A DNA stretch of 64,000 nt from Paralvinella palmiformis (lineage: Eukaryota > Annelida > Polychaeta > Terebellida > Alvinellidae), in the NCBI GenBank assembly GCA_025642065.1, contig JAODUP010000114.1:667001-731000 (forward strand). The letters run 5' to 3'. Both the position numbers and the translations under genes were made by a program. Under the pieces are notes generated by a model. The model saw only the letters and a program-made list of their open reading frames with translations. It was not told where the DNA came from and made no database searches. The number at the start of each line of letters is the position of its first letter. Within the stretch, counting starts at the first letter, position 1. This document shows positions 27,629-41,404 of the stretch, piece by piece.

Positions 27629-29799
27629 TTGTCCTTTCTTCCAATCTGCTGCTATTACTATAATCCTATAATAGCAATATAAAGTACTACTATTATTACT
27701 TAGTACTACTTACTGGTTTAGTACTAATTACTACTACTACTAGATAATATATTTAATATTATATCTAGACTACTACCTACCCAAGTAAATAATTCAAATT
27801 CTATGCTACAGAATAAATAGATTTACTGCCACTGGTATTGGCAGTCATAGACTGTATAGAGTCTAGATTTACTACTAGTATTAGCCTAGATCTAGTCACT
27901 AGTGTCGATGAGTCTAGTTGAGTCTCTAGTCACTAGATCTAAATCATCTATAGATCTAATATTCTAGGCCTACCTCTAATCAAGTCCCGAGTGAGACTCT
28001 GAGAGTACCTAGGCTAGACTATTATACTATAGATCTAAAGGTGTATTTATATTTATAGAGTCTACTCATTACACCACACCATTTCTTGTGTTGCAACACT
28101 CTAACCAGTTAATTAGTCATGTATAATTCGTCGATAATACCATATTGGGATTGCACCATAAAGACGTTTCTTACTCATCTAGGCCAACACTACAGTGCTA
28201 CACTACAGCTGCCGAGCTTGCAAGGTTGTATAAACATTCGTGGTCATTTCGTAACCAAATATCTACGTATCAAACAATTTAGTACCTATACACCGTAAAC
28301 AAAATACCTTGTTTCCAATCGGTATTTTGTTGTCCCATGTTGAACGAATTGTTTACACCTACATGTATGTCTATGATGTGTGGCGTTCAGTTGGCGATGA
28401 ATCTCTGTTAGTCTGTGTCAGTGTGCCATGAATAAGAGGTGGGGGAGCTACAGTGAATGTAAAATTATGTATAGATATGTGGTGTAAAAAATAATCTAAT
28501 GTAAAATAATCTAGACATGAGTATGGTTATGCATTAAATAAATCCATTTTTTGGCAATGGTTGAAGTACAACTGTGAAATCGTTTTCGTTGACATTCTTA
28601 ATTAAAGCCATGAGAAATTTAGCAGTACCTGCAATATTCATGGAAGCTGTTAATTACTATTCTAGGGTTGCCACACCACTTTGTCATTTTGAAAACAGAC
28701 AACCCAAATTTTCGGTAGACTCTATGACTCCACGTGCATGTGTGAGTGTGATGAATGCATCCGCCATACTGTGTGAATTAAAAAAAGTTCGAATCATGCC
28801 ACTTAAAGGAGTACTTTGCTCAGGTTTGGCTATTGCCAATGTATGCTGCCTGTTTTAAAGTGTATGGGTTTCTATACCGATTACTACTGGCATTTTTTGC
28901 ATTTAGCAACGAGAAAGCATATTTTATAGTAAAATTCCACCAGATTTAGCAGTATTATTTGAAGCCATTAATCTCCAGCTCCAAGATTTCCCCATTTCTT
29001 CTTATTTGAATTTCCGATGTCAGAGGGTACGGGAAAAATAACACTCGTGTCACAATTCACAGAGAAAATAAGACATTTTTCACAATTCACCAGGAAACTA
29101 AGCACGTTTTAATTCACGAATTACGAAGAAAATAAGTCAATTTACGGTTCACAGAAGAAGTAAAAGCCCACTCACGGATCACGAAATACCGCCTTATGTC
29201 CCTGATAACTTTCTCTAAACTACGTCATTTCAGGCACGTCTTTGAGTTTGTTGTCAGAAGTCGTATGACTCTTATCCAATGTCTTTTATTGACTTCGGTT
29301 AACGGGTCACCGATACAACGGATTTTCCCCAAACTCTTTGGGAGTCTTCTGAAGTAAATAAATCACTTCGCACATGAAAACTAAACAGATTCTTTGGCAC
29401 AGAATCAGCAGACTTAAAAATACTCACACTAAATATGCGAAACACGCCATAGGTTAATTTATTAAAAACAACATAATAACGGAATATGTCAAATGAATAA
29501 TTTCAGTATTACCATGGGTGGGTGAAGTGACGGTTTTACATATGAAATTACTCGACAAAGTATATTTATGACCAAAAGCATTTCAACTGTTGTAATTCAC
29601 AATCACTGGCACCAATCCGCTTTAAAACGTTGAAAAATATGCATATTTCCCAAAATTTTGAAAATAAACAATAAAAATAAAAGCCTACCTAGATATTTAT
29701 TTTATGGTGCCTTATATTTAAACTCTCTGCCTATACCGTTTGTAGCCAATAGAACATCTGTCAAAATCTATTATATTTTCTTATACTTTGCAAGGTAGC
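27629..29799. other. Upstream region of the MPPED-type gene
   Basis: A possible 5' UTR splice acceptor (TAATAGCAG on the minus strand) lies within 30 bases of the start codon. A CTAG-dense stretch covers about 27740-28020 and a degenerate tandem repeat lies at 29060-29190. The open frame at 28574-28858 shows no recognisable domain. Confidence 0.5.
29060..29190 (+). repeat. Degenerate tandem repeat, about 30-35 bp units
   Basis: About four diverged units combine TCACAATTCACAGAG-like and GAAAATAAG-like parts. The array ends near a CACGGATCACGAAATACCGC stretch. Confidence 0.55.
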
Positions 29800-30779
29800 A
29801 TGGATACTACTGACCAGTATGAAAATAATTCGTGCATTATCATGGGTGACGTGAATATAGATTAACTGAAATGTGACAATCATAGCAAAACTAATGAATA
29901 TCTTGATAATATAATTACATGTGGATATTTGACAGTTATTATAAAACCAAACAGAATATGTTCATCGATGGCAACTTTGGTAGATCACATAGACATCAAC
30001 GATATAGCATCTGCTCATCATTCAAGTATCATTATTACTGACGTCGCCGATCACTGGAACATTGCTCATCACCAAAAAGAAGAAAAAAAGGAAAGAAAAC
30101 AACGTCATCAGACGTCCATTATAAAAAAGAAATTTTCTCAAGTGAACATCCAAATATTTAAAGATAACTTAGACGTCCGGTTCATTAATGGCATTGAATG
30201 CTCCAATAGTGCTTATAATAAATTCATAAAGCTATAATCTATGCTATTTAACAAATCATTTCCTTTATGTGAATCATTTTCCATACAGCAAGAAGTTTTG
30301 TTCACCAATGGATTTTTAATTCCATCTTGCACAAAAACCAAATTATTGGCTAACAAATTAAAGAAATCCACTAATGAAAACACAAATACAGAAACTTTAA
30401 TATATGAACGAGAAATGGAAACGTTTTATTACAAAATATATGTAGATAATAAATACGACAAAAATATATGCAAGTCAATATTAAAACAAATAATAGGCAA
30501 AATGAAGAATATATCTGCTTTCCCCAATGAATTTCTCATAAATATTATCCCAGAATCGGACAAAAGCTTTAATATAGTCTTTGGTAACGCAGCGGCTCGC
30601 ACTAGTCATAACGCTCCACCGACGAATAAATTGAACCTAAATCTGGTTCTAGACAGGATAGAATATCAAATAAGTTTGATAGAAGCAACTATTAATCCTA
30701 TTAACCCTATTATTTATGTCATTAATAAATCAATACAAACAGATATAATCCTACATCAAATACAAATTGCAAAAGTAGT

Positions 30780-30821
<42 letters not shown>

Positions 30822-32440
30822 TCTGATGAATCAATTAAAAATATTATAGACCAATTAGTCTGTTGTCATCATTTTAAAAGATACTAGAGAAAGTCTCATT
30901 TAATAAATTAATGGCATTCTTGAAAAAACAAACAATATTTTATATAAACATCAATACGACTTTCGTCCGAATCATTCCACCATTCATCCGATTATTCATC
31001 TACTCAATCGTTGTCCAGAAACTGCATCGAAAATATCACCTACGCGGCCTTATGTGATCTACCAAAGGCCTTTGATGTCACAAACCATGACATATTACTA
31101 TTATTAAAACCTACGAATGAGAAAGAGACCTGTAATGGCCGTGTTGAGATATCGGTGACGAATATCTGCTAATAGCAACGGTCTATAGTAAGTTAATAAA
31201 CGTCTGTGTGGATTGTTATAGAACAGACGGGTGTTGAATATAACTTGGCGTATGTCAGATGAGATTAACACAATCTCTCACCATTACAGTCAATGACTGG
31301 TTGAAATATTATTTATCAAGCGGATAGCAATGTGTCGATATAGAGGAACATATATATTGTCCAGTTTCTCAATTTGTTGTGGCGTCCCTCAAGATTGAAT
31401 ACTAGGACCATTATTAAATTTAATTTGTGTAAATTATATCAGCAAATCTTGTTAATATAACATTCTATCATTCGCTGATTATACAACCTTATATGTATCA
31501 AATTCAAACATTAATAATATGTTTTGCATTGCCAATGAACAATTAAATAATCCATTTGTTTGGTTCTGTGCCAACAAGCTTTATTTCAATGAAAGCAAAA
31601 CATAATATCTAGTTATTAGGCCATCTCATATGAGACCTGATTTGACAGAATTAAATATCACCATAATTGGCACACAGTTTTATCATATTGGGAATGACTG
31701 CAATGAATCTCTAGCAAATTTCTTGACATTTATATAGATGAAAATGTAACTTGAAAATATCAGATTACTCGAGTAAAAAAGTTTCGACGGCTCTACTTTC
31801 GCTAATTCCCTCTGAATGTCTGCTAACACTATATTATTCATTAGCCCATTCCCTTTTTACTTACGGCATCAAAGCTTGGGGAAATTCAAATTTAAAATGC
31901 TTAGTTAAATTGCAGAAATGGGCAACTAATTTATAATACACCATATAGTAGTCACCATTTATTTGTCTACAATTCAACCATTTTCATGTACGATTCCATT
32001 TCCAACATACTTCAACTATCATTCAATGGAATATTCACATCGAACAGTGACATATCAAATAGCCGCATAACTAGACAGCCCACATTGTTTTATACTCATC
32101 TGTGTCATCCAGATAGGCTACCTGCATATTTCTTACCACATTTTTGGAACGATTGGACAACATTAATTAAGTCTGATATTTTAACTCGGAGATCTTTTAA
32201 ATGCCAGATAAAAGTTTACATTCTTAATAAATATCAGAGTTATGTATATTGTAATTATGATAGATGTTTGGAATGTCATAATCATAATTAATTTAGTATC
32301 TTCTACATTGGATTATTGGCCTTGTTGATGTACGCTTTAAGTTGTTTACGTCGTCAGTATTTGAGCCCCGTTTGATTATCTGTGTGTGTTGTTATCTTGT
32401 AATGCCCATGCTTTCATTAAATTTAATGTAGCACAATAAA
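29800..32440 (+). mobile_element. Degenerate non-LTR retrotransposon (LINE)
   Basis: Broken frames on the plus strand follow LINE order. An endonuclease end with MGDVNID is at about 29842. A linker region with two open stretches follows (29929-30237 and 30241-30849). Reverse-transcriptase blocks come next: a FRPNHST-type motif near 30960, SCGVPQ near 31378 and the active-site region FADYTTLYV near 31470 (normally FADD, so the second Asp is lost). The C-terminal region runs 31750-32290 and ends LNKYQ. Many stops and frameshifts and an internal (TA)n at 30783-30819 show it is dead. The C-terminal type differs from the LINE ends at 22.3 and 33.3 kb, so it is a second family, probably Jockey/L2-like. 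Confidence 0.82.
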
Positions 32441-33586
32441 TATCATGACAGCTGTTCATCAGAGAGGAACAGCGTCTGTTACCATGGATGTGAAAGACTT
32501 GAGGTGCAGAATCAGCCAGCGACATCTCTAGCCATACTTCGAAACGACAGGTTTGACTTAATACACACCAGAATGAAATATTACCAACCCATGTTTATTT
32601 TGTAAACAATAATATGTGTGATACAATTGTGTAAGATTGAATAGAAATTATACACGTTTCACGGTATTTGATAAATTGCCACTGTTCTTAACTAATAGTG
32701 AAGTTGTGTATAATAAATGGTTTTGTATAATAAAACTATTTTATTGATTAATTCTTAATTGAAATTATAATTATGCTGTGATTATATTTAACTTCTTCTG
32801 CAATTTCCTTTGCCCATTCTAGCATATTTTGAAATTCGGATATTTAATCATAATGACTCAATTTCAGTGAATCGTTGGCCATTTCAACTCCAGTTTCAAA
32901 TCAAGTCACTCTCATATGCCTAAGGATATCAGTAAAGCAGCTAGGAGCAAAGGACATACATAATCTGCTGCAGTTCATGCTGGAAATAGATGGTGATCCG
33001 CCTATCCCAACATCTCTAAGAAGTGGGTTAAACAACATTGGCTTTTTTTACTGTTTCTTGACAGAACCCCAAGGAACATACCAAGATGTGCCAACTTTCC
33101 CTCAGGGCCTATCTGCTAGCCCTATAAATATCCATCAGATTTACTTGGTAAGCTGCTACAGCCTCCAAGTAGGGGCGAGCTGATGTTCATTGGGAATATG
33201 ATCTTTTAACTATTCATGTTTTCAAAACATCTAGGGGTCTGGCTTACTGTATCATTGAAGGATTTCATTTAAGTCTTGATTTATTATCAGTATTAATATA
33301 TGTAATGATAGTCAAATCAACCATGTCGTGATGGCTCGTTTAGTGTTGCAGCCCCCACTTTTTGGAATAGGTTGCCGGCAGTTATTAGAGATGCGTCGTC
33401 TCTTGAAAATTGTAAATCCGTTCTAAACACATTCCTGTCCAGGGTTGCTTTCGCATAAATAATAATTATATTTAAATCGGTTATAGGGTTTTTACAGATA
33501 TATTATTTAGGGTATTATTATATTAAATATTATTTGTACAGCGCCTTTGAATGGCCCCTGTTAATAAGGGCGCTTTATTAAATATA

Positions 33587-33631
<45 letters not shown>

Positions 33632-34279
33632 GACTATCAGGAGTCCTGTTCAACCAACCAAGATAATCCCATCAACTATTATAGTAAAAACAAGATAGAT
33701 GCAAGTCCGGACATACGTCTGGATAATATTCTCATTGGAACAACAGGAACTAGACATCTCACCCTAATATACATTTCACCTTCTATACTCTCAGTTATCT
33801 CAGCCTCCTAGATAATTTATTCTTATTGAAAATATTAATATATAATTAGCCACTATTCGGGGTTAATTCACTCATCACCGAAAGGATAGCATAGGGTCAG
33901 TCTGGAAGCGCAGGTTAGGGGTTCAAGTTACACTATTGTTTGTGGAATATTTACATTGATGTCACTGCTCGGTCTTATGTGTCAGGTGTCACTAATGCTG
34001 AAGCTAAATAAAGCAATTGTAGGATAAGCATATCTGTCGGGATACCAGTAGACATTCCAGTGAGTACCAGCCAAGTTCATTGTCTAGTTGAAGAGCACGA
34101 TATATGGATGTGCAGTAAAATTACACCCGCATTTCTGATAAAAAGGTATTTCATTGTCTGCCATATCTGTTTGATTCGTTGTTTGATTATTACATTAATA
34201 TATGCTTCAATCATTGTAACTTAGAGTTCACTGCCCGTTCACCGACACACAGTAAACAAATAAATACATAATCAATAAC
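32441..34279. other. Spacer between LINE and duplication copy A
   Basis: Apart from the LINE fragment at 33328-33632, nothing is recognised. The open frame at 32875-33183 has no familiar motif. Confidence 0.5.
33328..33632 (+). mobile_element. Second 3' LINE fragment, same family, with (ATT)n tail
   Basis: It aligns with 22640-22921 at high identity over the SVAAPTFWNRLPA segment and the 3' untranslated tail, and ends in about 45 bases of ATT repeats (33588-33632). The shared end TGTACAGCGCCTTTGAATGG defines the 3' tail of this family. Confidence 0.85.
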
Positions 34280-34611
34280 ATCACTTACAGAGGTCAGTGT
34301 CTTAATGGTAAGGTTCAATAGATGGAGTATGAACGTTTAATTATAAGGCCCACTATTTATGAACACAATGATATACCAGTCTTTACCGTATCGTGATATT
34401 GATATGAGAGTACATTTGTCCTTGCACGTGTACACACATGTTTCGTCATGCAGGAATCAACTCCTCATAAAATATCCATTCTGGCACATATACTACCTTC
34501 TATTTTTCTTTCCTAGACAGCATTCATATCCGGTGAAGCGAGCACCACACACCATATCAAAAATCATTCTTATGCAATCGTCTCAAGACAAAGCAGTTCT
34601 GAGGTTTACTT

Positions 34612-34711
<100 letters not shown>

Positions 34712-35419
34712 CATACATTATACATCATAACCATAAACACTAAACATACTTGTATTATCCAATTTAATCAACGTTTCATATTATCGACGTCCAAAATTCT
34801 ACCATAAGACACAAACATAATGATGCCATTATCCAAATGATGATAACAACATCCTAGAATAACAACCTTATCAGACTTGATAAAAATAATCTACGAAGGG
34901 TTGGTCTACATGATTTATGTTCGGTAATAAAGTTTGGCATCGGAAGATCAGTTATATTATGAAAGTATCCTACTAGTGTTAAAATGTCCAACGTGATGAC
35001 GATAAACTTTGTTATAAAAAGCCAGCGCTATTTATTATCAAGTTATATGTGATACATATTTTGTTGCCGGCACTTGAGAGGACAAAGCTATTCATTACAC
35101 GGCACTAACACCTTGCTGTGGCATTGGCTAGGCCACAGACCACGGAGAAATATATTGCCAAAAGCTAGTGTTATTTCTCACGATTAATATAATTGTCTGT
35201 TGAGCAATACAGCCGACTGACTTGTGATAAAAGGAGGTAATGCTTTGATGTCAAATCAATGGAACACTTCAATTCCGGGGAACGTTTGGTACCATGTAAT
35301 GTACCCGTGACAAAAGAGCCATTAACGGTAAAGTATCGAAGGCAATGGCTTTTCATTGTCAGAAAAATAAGATAGAATCGTCTTTGAAGAATGTGTTACT
35401 TGGTAATGTGATCATAATA

Positions 35420-36728
35420 AACTTATTATTAATGACGAAGTAGCCATCATGTGTTGTTTAAAGGATTATTATTTTAAATTAGTATAGATACCGCATCTCA
35501 GAGACTAATGTTGATACAACATTTCAACCAATACCCATCCAGTGTCTGCAACATCATAACCGCATCTGGCATGATTCCAGACAGTCTGAAAAGGTACCAG
35601 TGGTTGTTTTTCGTCTGGATTCACACATCTATAAATATTACGTGTAATTCCAAATAATGTTCACATTTGTAAAGAATTGAAAAATTGTAATCTGATTAAT
35701 ATAATTATGCAAATTTTATATGAGAACAATACATAATAATAATAATACACAATAACATTTCAATATTTAGTGCTTGGCTGTTTTTACGAGAAAACAATTA
35801 CTCACCTTGGAGCTAACTCAGATGTTTTTGTTTTGTTTTTATGAAGTACTTTAGGCAGTAACATAGAACATAGGATATTATAGATGTACCGTACCTACTA
35901 TTGAGCCATTGTTATTGGCGAGAGGGTCCTCTAAGTTTGACCTTAGGTCAATAATGAGGTGATGAAACTGATTGATACAGTCAGGCTGGGTAACTCGTTT
36001 AATATCTCTGACCTTTATGCTGATACAAAAACCTATTATTATTATTATTATTATTATTATTACACCTCTCTGTATAGATTGTTGGAAAGATATTTGGTTT
36101 ACTGTGATTGAAAAAGGTTTAAGTTTTTTTAATGCATTTATTTATAATTACGATAATGTCTTTAATGATAACAGGCGACTGTCTTCAGCTGCCTCTTATG
36201 ATATACAGCGGGATATAGTGGACCAATTCAAAATCTCGAACTATCGTGAGTAGAGCAACACAAGCTGAATACTATATCGGTGTTATGGTTTAAAGAATGA
36301 AATTTTGATTCTTTAATTACTTGATAATTAATTGAGCTAAACCCGTGTAACCATCACAGAACATTCGTCCATAACTACTAAGTAATTAATTATTAGGAAA
36401 TAATCAAAGTCAGGTAAATAACAAAAGAATGATTCAGTCATACAACTACGGAATTGTAAATATATTATGTTAGAGAAAATATACATAAATAAAAAGTATA
36501 CAAATAAATATTACAAGTACATGTCACACTATATGCACTACGAGGAAGTATATGTTACTGAGATGTTTATTGATAGATTAGGTTTAGTACCTACATAATT
36601 TAGACTAGATGGAGGACCATGTAGGAGCAGGTAAGGTGGGGTGTGGATCGTGTTCATTGGGTTCTAGGCTCGAAAACCGTAGTCTATGAAGTATACTCAG
36701 CAATAACTGAAGAGCACAATATAGCACA

Positions 36729-36763
<35 letters not shown>

Positions 36764-37237
36764 ACTAAAACATAGTACGTTACCATATATCATTTACAAT
36801 CTGACACTTCAACAGCTGCATAAATTATCTGAAGCCACCATCGGTAAATATAACAACTGAAACTTATTAGTAATATGGTTTATTAATAATATATATTAAT
36901 GCTTGTCAATATATTTATTAATATTGATTCATAAACATATTATTGAAATATATTTGATAGAGGCTGAACTATAGTTTATCAATAATGCGAGTAAGTTTAC
37001 AAATATGGGACATCTGAAAAGTTAAACAGGGCAAGCTATCTTGCACATGAAAAAACCAAATGGTCAAAATGGCTGTTATTTTACGAAGCTTGTTGCCTTA
37101 AATGAGGGACACACATATGGTCTTTACACCTTTAACGCGACGACTAATTCTAAGCCTATTTATAATTTATAATATATGGCATATTCGCCTGAGAACACAT
37201 TACCAATTGCCTGGTTTGAAGAAAAACTCCTCCTAAT
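35420..37237. other. Poorly conserved part of duplication copy A
   Basis: Contains ATT repeats (36031-36060) and a TA tract (36731-36760). The open frame 35972-36253 (ending FKISNYRE) has no recognisable domain. The match to copy B is too weak to align by eye. Confidence 0.45.
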
Positions 37238-37320
37238 ATAGTGCCACAACAGGGATTCGAACCTCCGACCTCACACAGGAGGCCAAGAGCAAGGGGTTCA
37301 ACACTCTAACCCATATAGAG
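37238..37320 (-). mobile_element. tRNA-like SINE head fragment
   Basis: On the minus strand GGGTTAGAGTGTTGAAC (A-box-like) and GGAGGTTCGAATCCC (B box) have tRNA-like spacing and are followed by TGTTGTGGCACTATAT, a SINE-type tail motif. Too irregular for a functional tRNA. Confidence 0.5.
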
Positions 37321-37409
37321 AAATAAATATCTAGTACTTGAAGATCGTAACTATCTTCTATGAATGTCATATTCACTTTATTAAATATTTACTGAGGATA
37401 TCATAGCTA

Positions 37410-37500
37410 GCTGTCAAAAGATAATACTCAACACTGAGGCAGCTGGGATATACATTGAGAGGTCTATATCATCGACATGAGACATGGCCACAACCTGTTG
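37410..37500 (-). repeat. Inverted block within duplication copy A
   Basis: The reverse complement of this stretch matches 57865-57945 of copy B, including an identical run GATATAGACCTCTCA and a following GCCTCAG. The neighbouring (TA)n tract and a TACTAAATAT motif are also found beside the B block. Anchors on either side of the block are in direct orientation, so this small piece was inverted in one copy. Confidence 0.65.

Positions 37501-37503
<3 letters not shown>

Positions 37504-37569
<66 letters not shown>
37504..37569 (+). repeat. (TA)n tract
   Basis: Pure TA dinucleotide run beside the inverted block. Confidence 0.95.
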
Positions 37570-37574
<5 letters not shown>

Positions 37575-39654
37575 CTAAACATACGAGTCCATAATATTTA
37601 GTATCATACATTCAAGATAAAGTAATACATGTTTTGCCGAGGTAAAATGTTAACATTAACAAACGTGAATGATCCATGAGGGTATAATCGTAATGAGGGC
37701 AATATATATAGTAGCCACTATCAAATAATATCCCCATCTTTGAGGTCGATATGCAAGAGGAAGTATTTGTTTTCTGGATTCATCATCAGATGAACTTATC
37801 TGTTAATCTAAATCATGCACCTAAATAACCTGATAATTGTGGCTGGTTATTTGATAACTCATAATTTGCACATCAACCATAGAATTTCTCATCACAATCC
37901 ATTCAGTTAAAGTCATCGGCTAAAAATAGTTTGGTACTTCTGATTGTTTATTGTTTTCAGATGCTGATGTTATTGTCCTGTGTCAAGGATATGATCTAGT
38001 TTGTTTGAAGTATGACAAATGAAAAATACCTGCACATTTACTCTGATATTACTTTAATTCCGTTATATCTTCTTTTCCAGGTTTCAGCAGATGCACAAAT
38101 AAATTTCAGTGATGATCTTAGATGAGTTTATCCTCTTTAGCATCTTCCATCTACACAGTAAACATATAAAAAGTAACAAATTATCTGTTCTAGTATTTCT
38201 AACCCCGATCTCATACGTGATATTAAAAAGACAAAAGCCAGATCTTCAATTTTAGTATCTACTGCCAAATCTCCACAGGTAAAACGAAATTCCTTAAAAT
38301 TAAGTAACTTTGTGCGGAAAACTTAATATTAGAAGAATTTTAAATTAGATTTGGAATCAATGTATGTAAGCGATCTTATGTTTTTGCGTATGAACTTCAA
38401 ACAAACCATTATCCAGATATTTGATTTAATAGCGTTTATTATTTTGATGCCAAGTAACATAGAATCATTATTATTACTCATTTGTTCGCTGGCGAGAGTG
38501 TTATTATGGTTCTAATGCAGTTGGTATTGTTGCACCAATAAACCTATTGTTATCGAATGGCTGCGCTGAGTAAGACCACTAATAGCACGTAATCGTATGA
38601 CAACATTTGACTGACTATTTGTCGAAGACGAGCAGCATTAAGACAACTAGATCATCAACAGCCCTTAGGTAGCTGTGTTATTATGACATCAAGAAATATT
38701 TATATTAATATTATTTACGAATGTTCTAACACTTTTATCGGCTAAACGGGTAATATAGGAGTAGCAGTGGTTACACTCTATAAAATGATGACACCTTTGG
38801 TTTTGAACTGTGTTATAAAGTAACATATACTGTCACTATCTAGAGTAAACTAACGAACCGGAAGCTAAATATTGAACTAGCGGGCAGCGGATAATAGGAA
38901 TATATTATTGGAATGGGACAGTTTAATATTATCAGATAAAATGTATTCTTTTACAAAATAATATTACCTCAAATTAAAATAAGCACCTTTCCTCTGTTTC
39001 TGTTATAATATTTGTAGTAACTCTTACCTGTATCATTTATCCTAAGAATGGGTTATGTGTTTGTATCTTAAGAGAAGATTCATTATATCTACGAGTTTCA
39101 GGAGTTCTCATTGACTACATTAATTTATTGTCATATAGATGGTTATTTTTATGAATATTAGAAGGTTGAAACTGTGTCATCATATGATATTCAACATATT
39201 AAATTAGGTAATTTTGTAATATATATATAAATTAACTAAAGTCATTTTACCTGTCGTGGCAGGTCATAATTTAGACTTTATATAGCACTAATTAATAAAA
39301 AGATAGGACTTTTTAATTGTCCTGAATATTGATTCTCTGGCTGCTCAGTAAAACTGTAATGGACTAGAAATCGAGATCGAATCTATCAACCTGCCACTAC
39401 TCTTTAATTTCTATGAGTTGGGTCTGATTGATTGATTGATTGATTGATTTATGACATTAACAACAAACGAAAAAAAGAAATCCAAGTCTAAGGAAACAAA
39501 ATACGGGATTTTGGAATACTCAACACTTGAAATACACATAAAAATAAATATCTTAAGATTAACAGAAATAAACTTATTTGATCTGATTATAATAATATGA
39601 TATTATTAAATAGTTTGAGCACTTATTAGTTGTTGATAAGTCTAATTAATTGTT

Positions 39655-39656
<2 letters not shown>

Positions 39657-39725
<69 letters not shown>
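39657..39725 (+). repeat. (TA)n tract at left end of MITE
   Basis: Pure TA run ending exactly at the MITE terminus. Confidence 0.95.
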
Positions 39726-39730
<5 letters not shown>

Positions 39731-40264
39731 AGAATCCGTTAATCCGACCAGGTTTGCCACATATGTCGGATAATATGTCGGATAAACGAGAATGTTGGAA
39801 TATTGAGTACGTGACATACCGGTAGTCTGTGTCACATATTTTTAAATCATAAAGATATACCTCCGTATTTAAGCCAATATTCAATAACCATGCGCAAGAT
39901 ACGAATGACATTGAAGCCTTTGATGATTTTGATGTTTGTTAATTACAGACACAATAAAGAAATACTCGTGTCACTGAGTCCATCAGATTAACTCATGACA
40001 ACATTACTGACAACATGTTGGTGTATCTTGCATGACTGAACCAGCGGACCTATTTAACAACATTTTCGTGTTGTCGGATTATCGAGGTAATTTTACATTG
40101 AAATGTCACATTCTGTTGGCGAAATGAAGCGTTGGAGTCGGAACGCGGAACACGATTTTGTCGGATTAAAGAGTCATTTATAATGGAGCTAAATCCGTCA
40201 CAGGCAATAATGTGTCGGATGGTGGATTTGTCGGATAAACGATGTCCTGATTAACGGATTCTGA

Positions 40265-40267
<3 letters not shown>
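39726..40267 (+). mobile_element. Pogo-like MITE copy 2 (in duplication copy A)
   Basis: Right end reverse complemented is CAGTCAGAATCCGTTAATC; left end is TAGTCAGAATCCGTTAATC. It is flanked by long (TA)n on both sides (39657-39725 and 40268-40308). The interior repeats GTCGGAT many times. Orientation is opposite to copy 1 at 11844-12727. Duplication copy B has no counterpart at the matching place. Confidence 0.85.

Positions 40268-40308
<41 letters not shown>
40268..40308 (+). repeat. (TA)n tract at right end of MITE
   Basis: TA run starting exactly at the MITE terminus, followed by CA/GCAC-rich repeats to about 40468. Confidence 0.95.
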
Positions 40309-40311
<3 letters not shown>

Positions 40312-41404
40312 TTAAAATATATATATGTGTGTGTGTTTTTATGTATGTGTGCGTATGTGTTTATGTATTTAAAACACACAGACACACACACACAGAAACA
40401 CACACTGACACACGCACGCACACAACACACACACGCACAAGACGCACGCACGCACGCACACACACACATTTGAATGTGATATTTACAGAACAACTACAAT
40501 GGATAATCGTATAATCGTTTGAAGACAGTGGATTACTGAATTAATTATTTATCTTCTGACATGCGGTCATGATTCAGCAGATACTTTCATCCACAGTTTT
40601 GCAAATCAATATGTTAAGGGAACACGAGCAGATATAATGATTAATATGTATACATAACAAGAATAACTGTATCAGCTGGGAAAGAGTAAAGATCCTATTC
40701 CAGGATACATTAGGTATACATAGATACAAAAGAAAAACAAATTAAGTTACGTCGAACCAGGTGATATAACATACATTGAATTTTAAATACTAATATGTTG
40801 ATACAGTATAGTGAAATGTTGATACACATTTTACAACACAATATAGAGCATCGGCCTATATCAAGGCTGTAAAAACATTTCGGTTGACGCGCCAATATCA
40901 TAGGTCCACCAATGAGTGCTCAAAACAGATAAAACAATTGCTACGATTGGTCTCTATAACAATGAATCTTTTATACTGAATTATTTTCTCAATATTTGTC
41001 TGGTGCATACTGATATAAGTTTAAATTGGATAGGATAAAAATATGGAACTTATGGGGAAAAAAGTAATGACAGATAAAAAGTTGGTTCATTTTGAATAAC
41101 GAATACTGTATACTAATTATCATTCAAATTATATCTCAATATATTTGTCATTAGCCAATATCTAATATTTTATAATAAATATGAATTAAATCATGATTCA
41201 TATAAGGACTTATTATGAAATTTCCTTCCCGCAGTCTAGATCGAGGATAGCGAATATAAATACCCCAAAATGATATTATAAATATATATTTTTAAGATGA
41301 GTGACCCTAAAATGGCAAGGGATGACCTTTGTTACAAAGTTGTATTGTATTGCATTATCTAAATAACGGAGTTTTCTTCATTTGAATACAATATTCTGTC
41401 ATCA

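Noticed and set aside
30241..30849. 202-codon frame as a separate gene
   Set aside because: Lies in the linker of the broken LINE, which explains its position and AT-rich codons.
37238..37320. Functional tRNA gene
   Set aside because: A and B boxes are present, but acceptor and anticodon stems do not pair well; better read as a SINE head.
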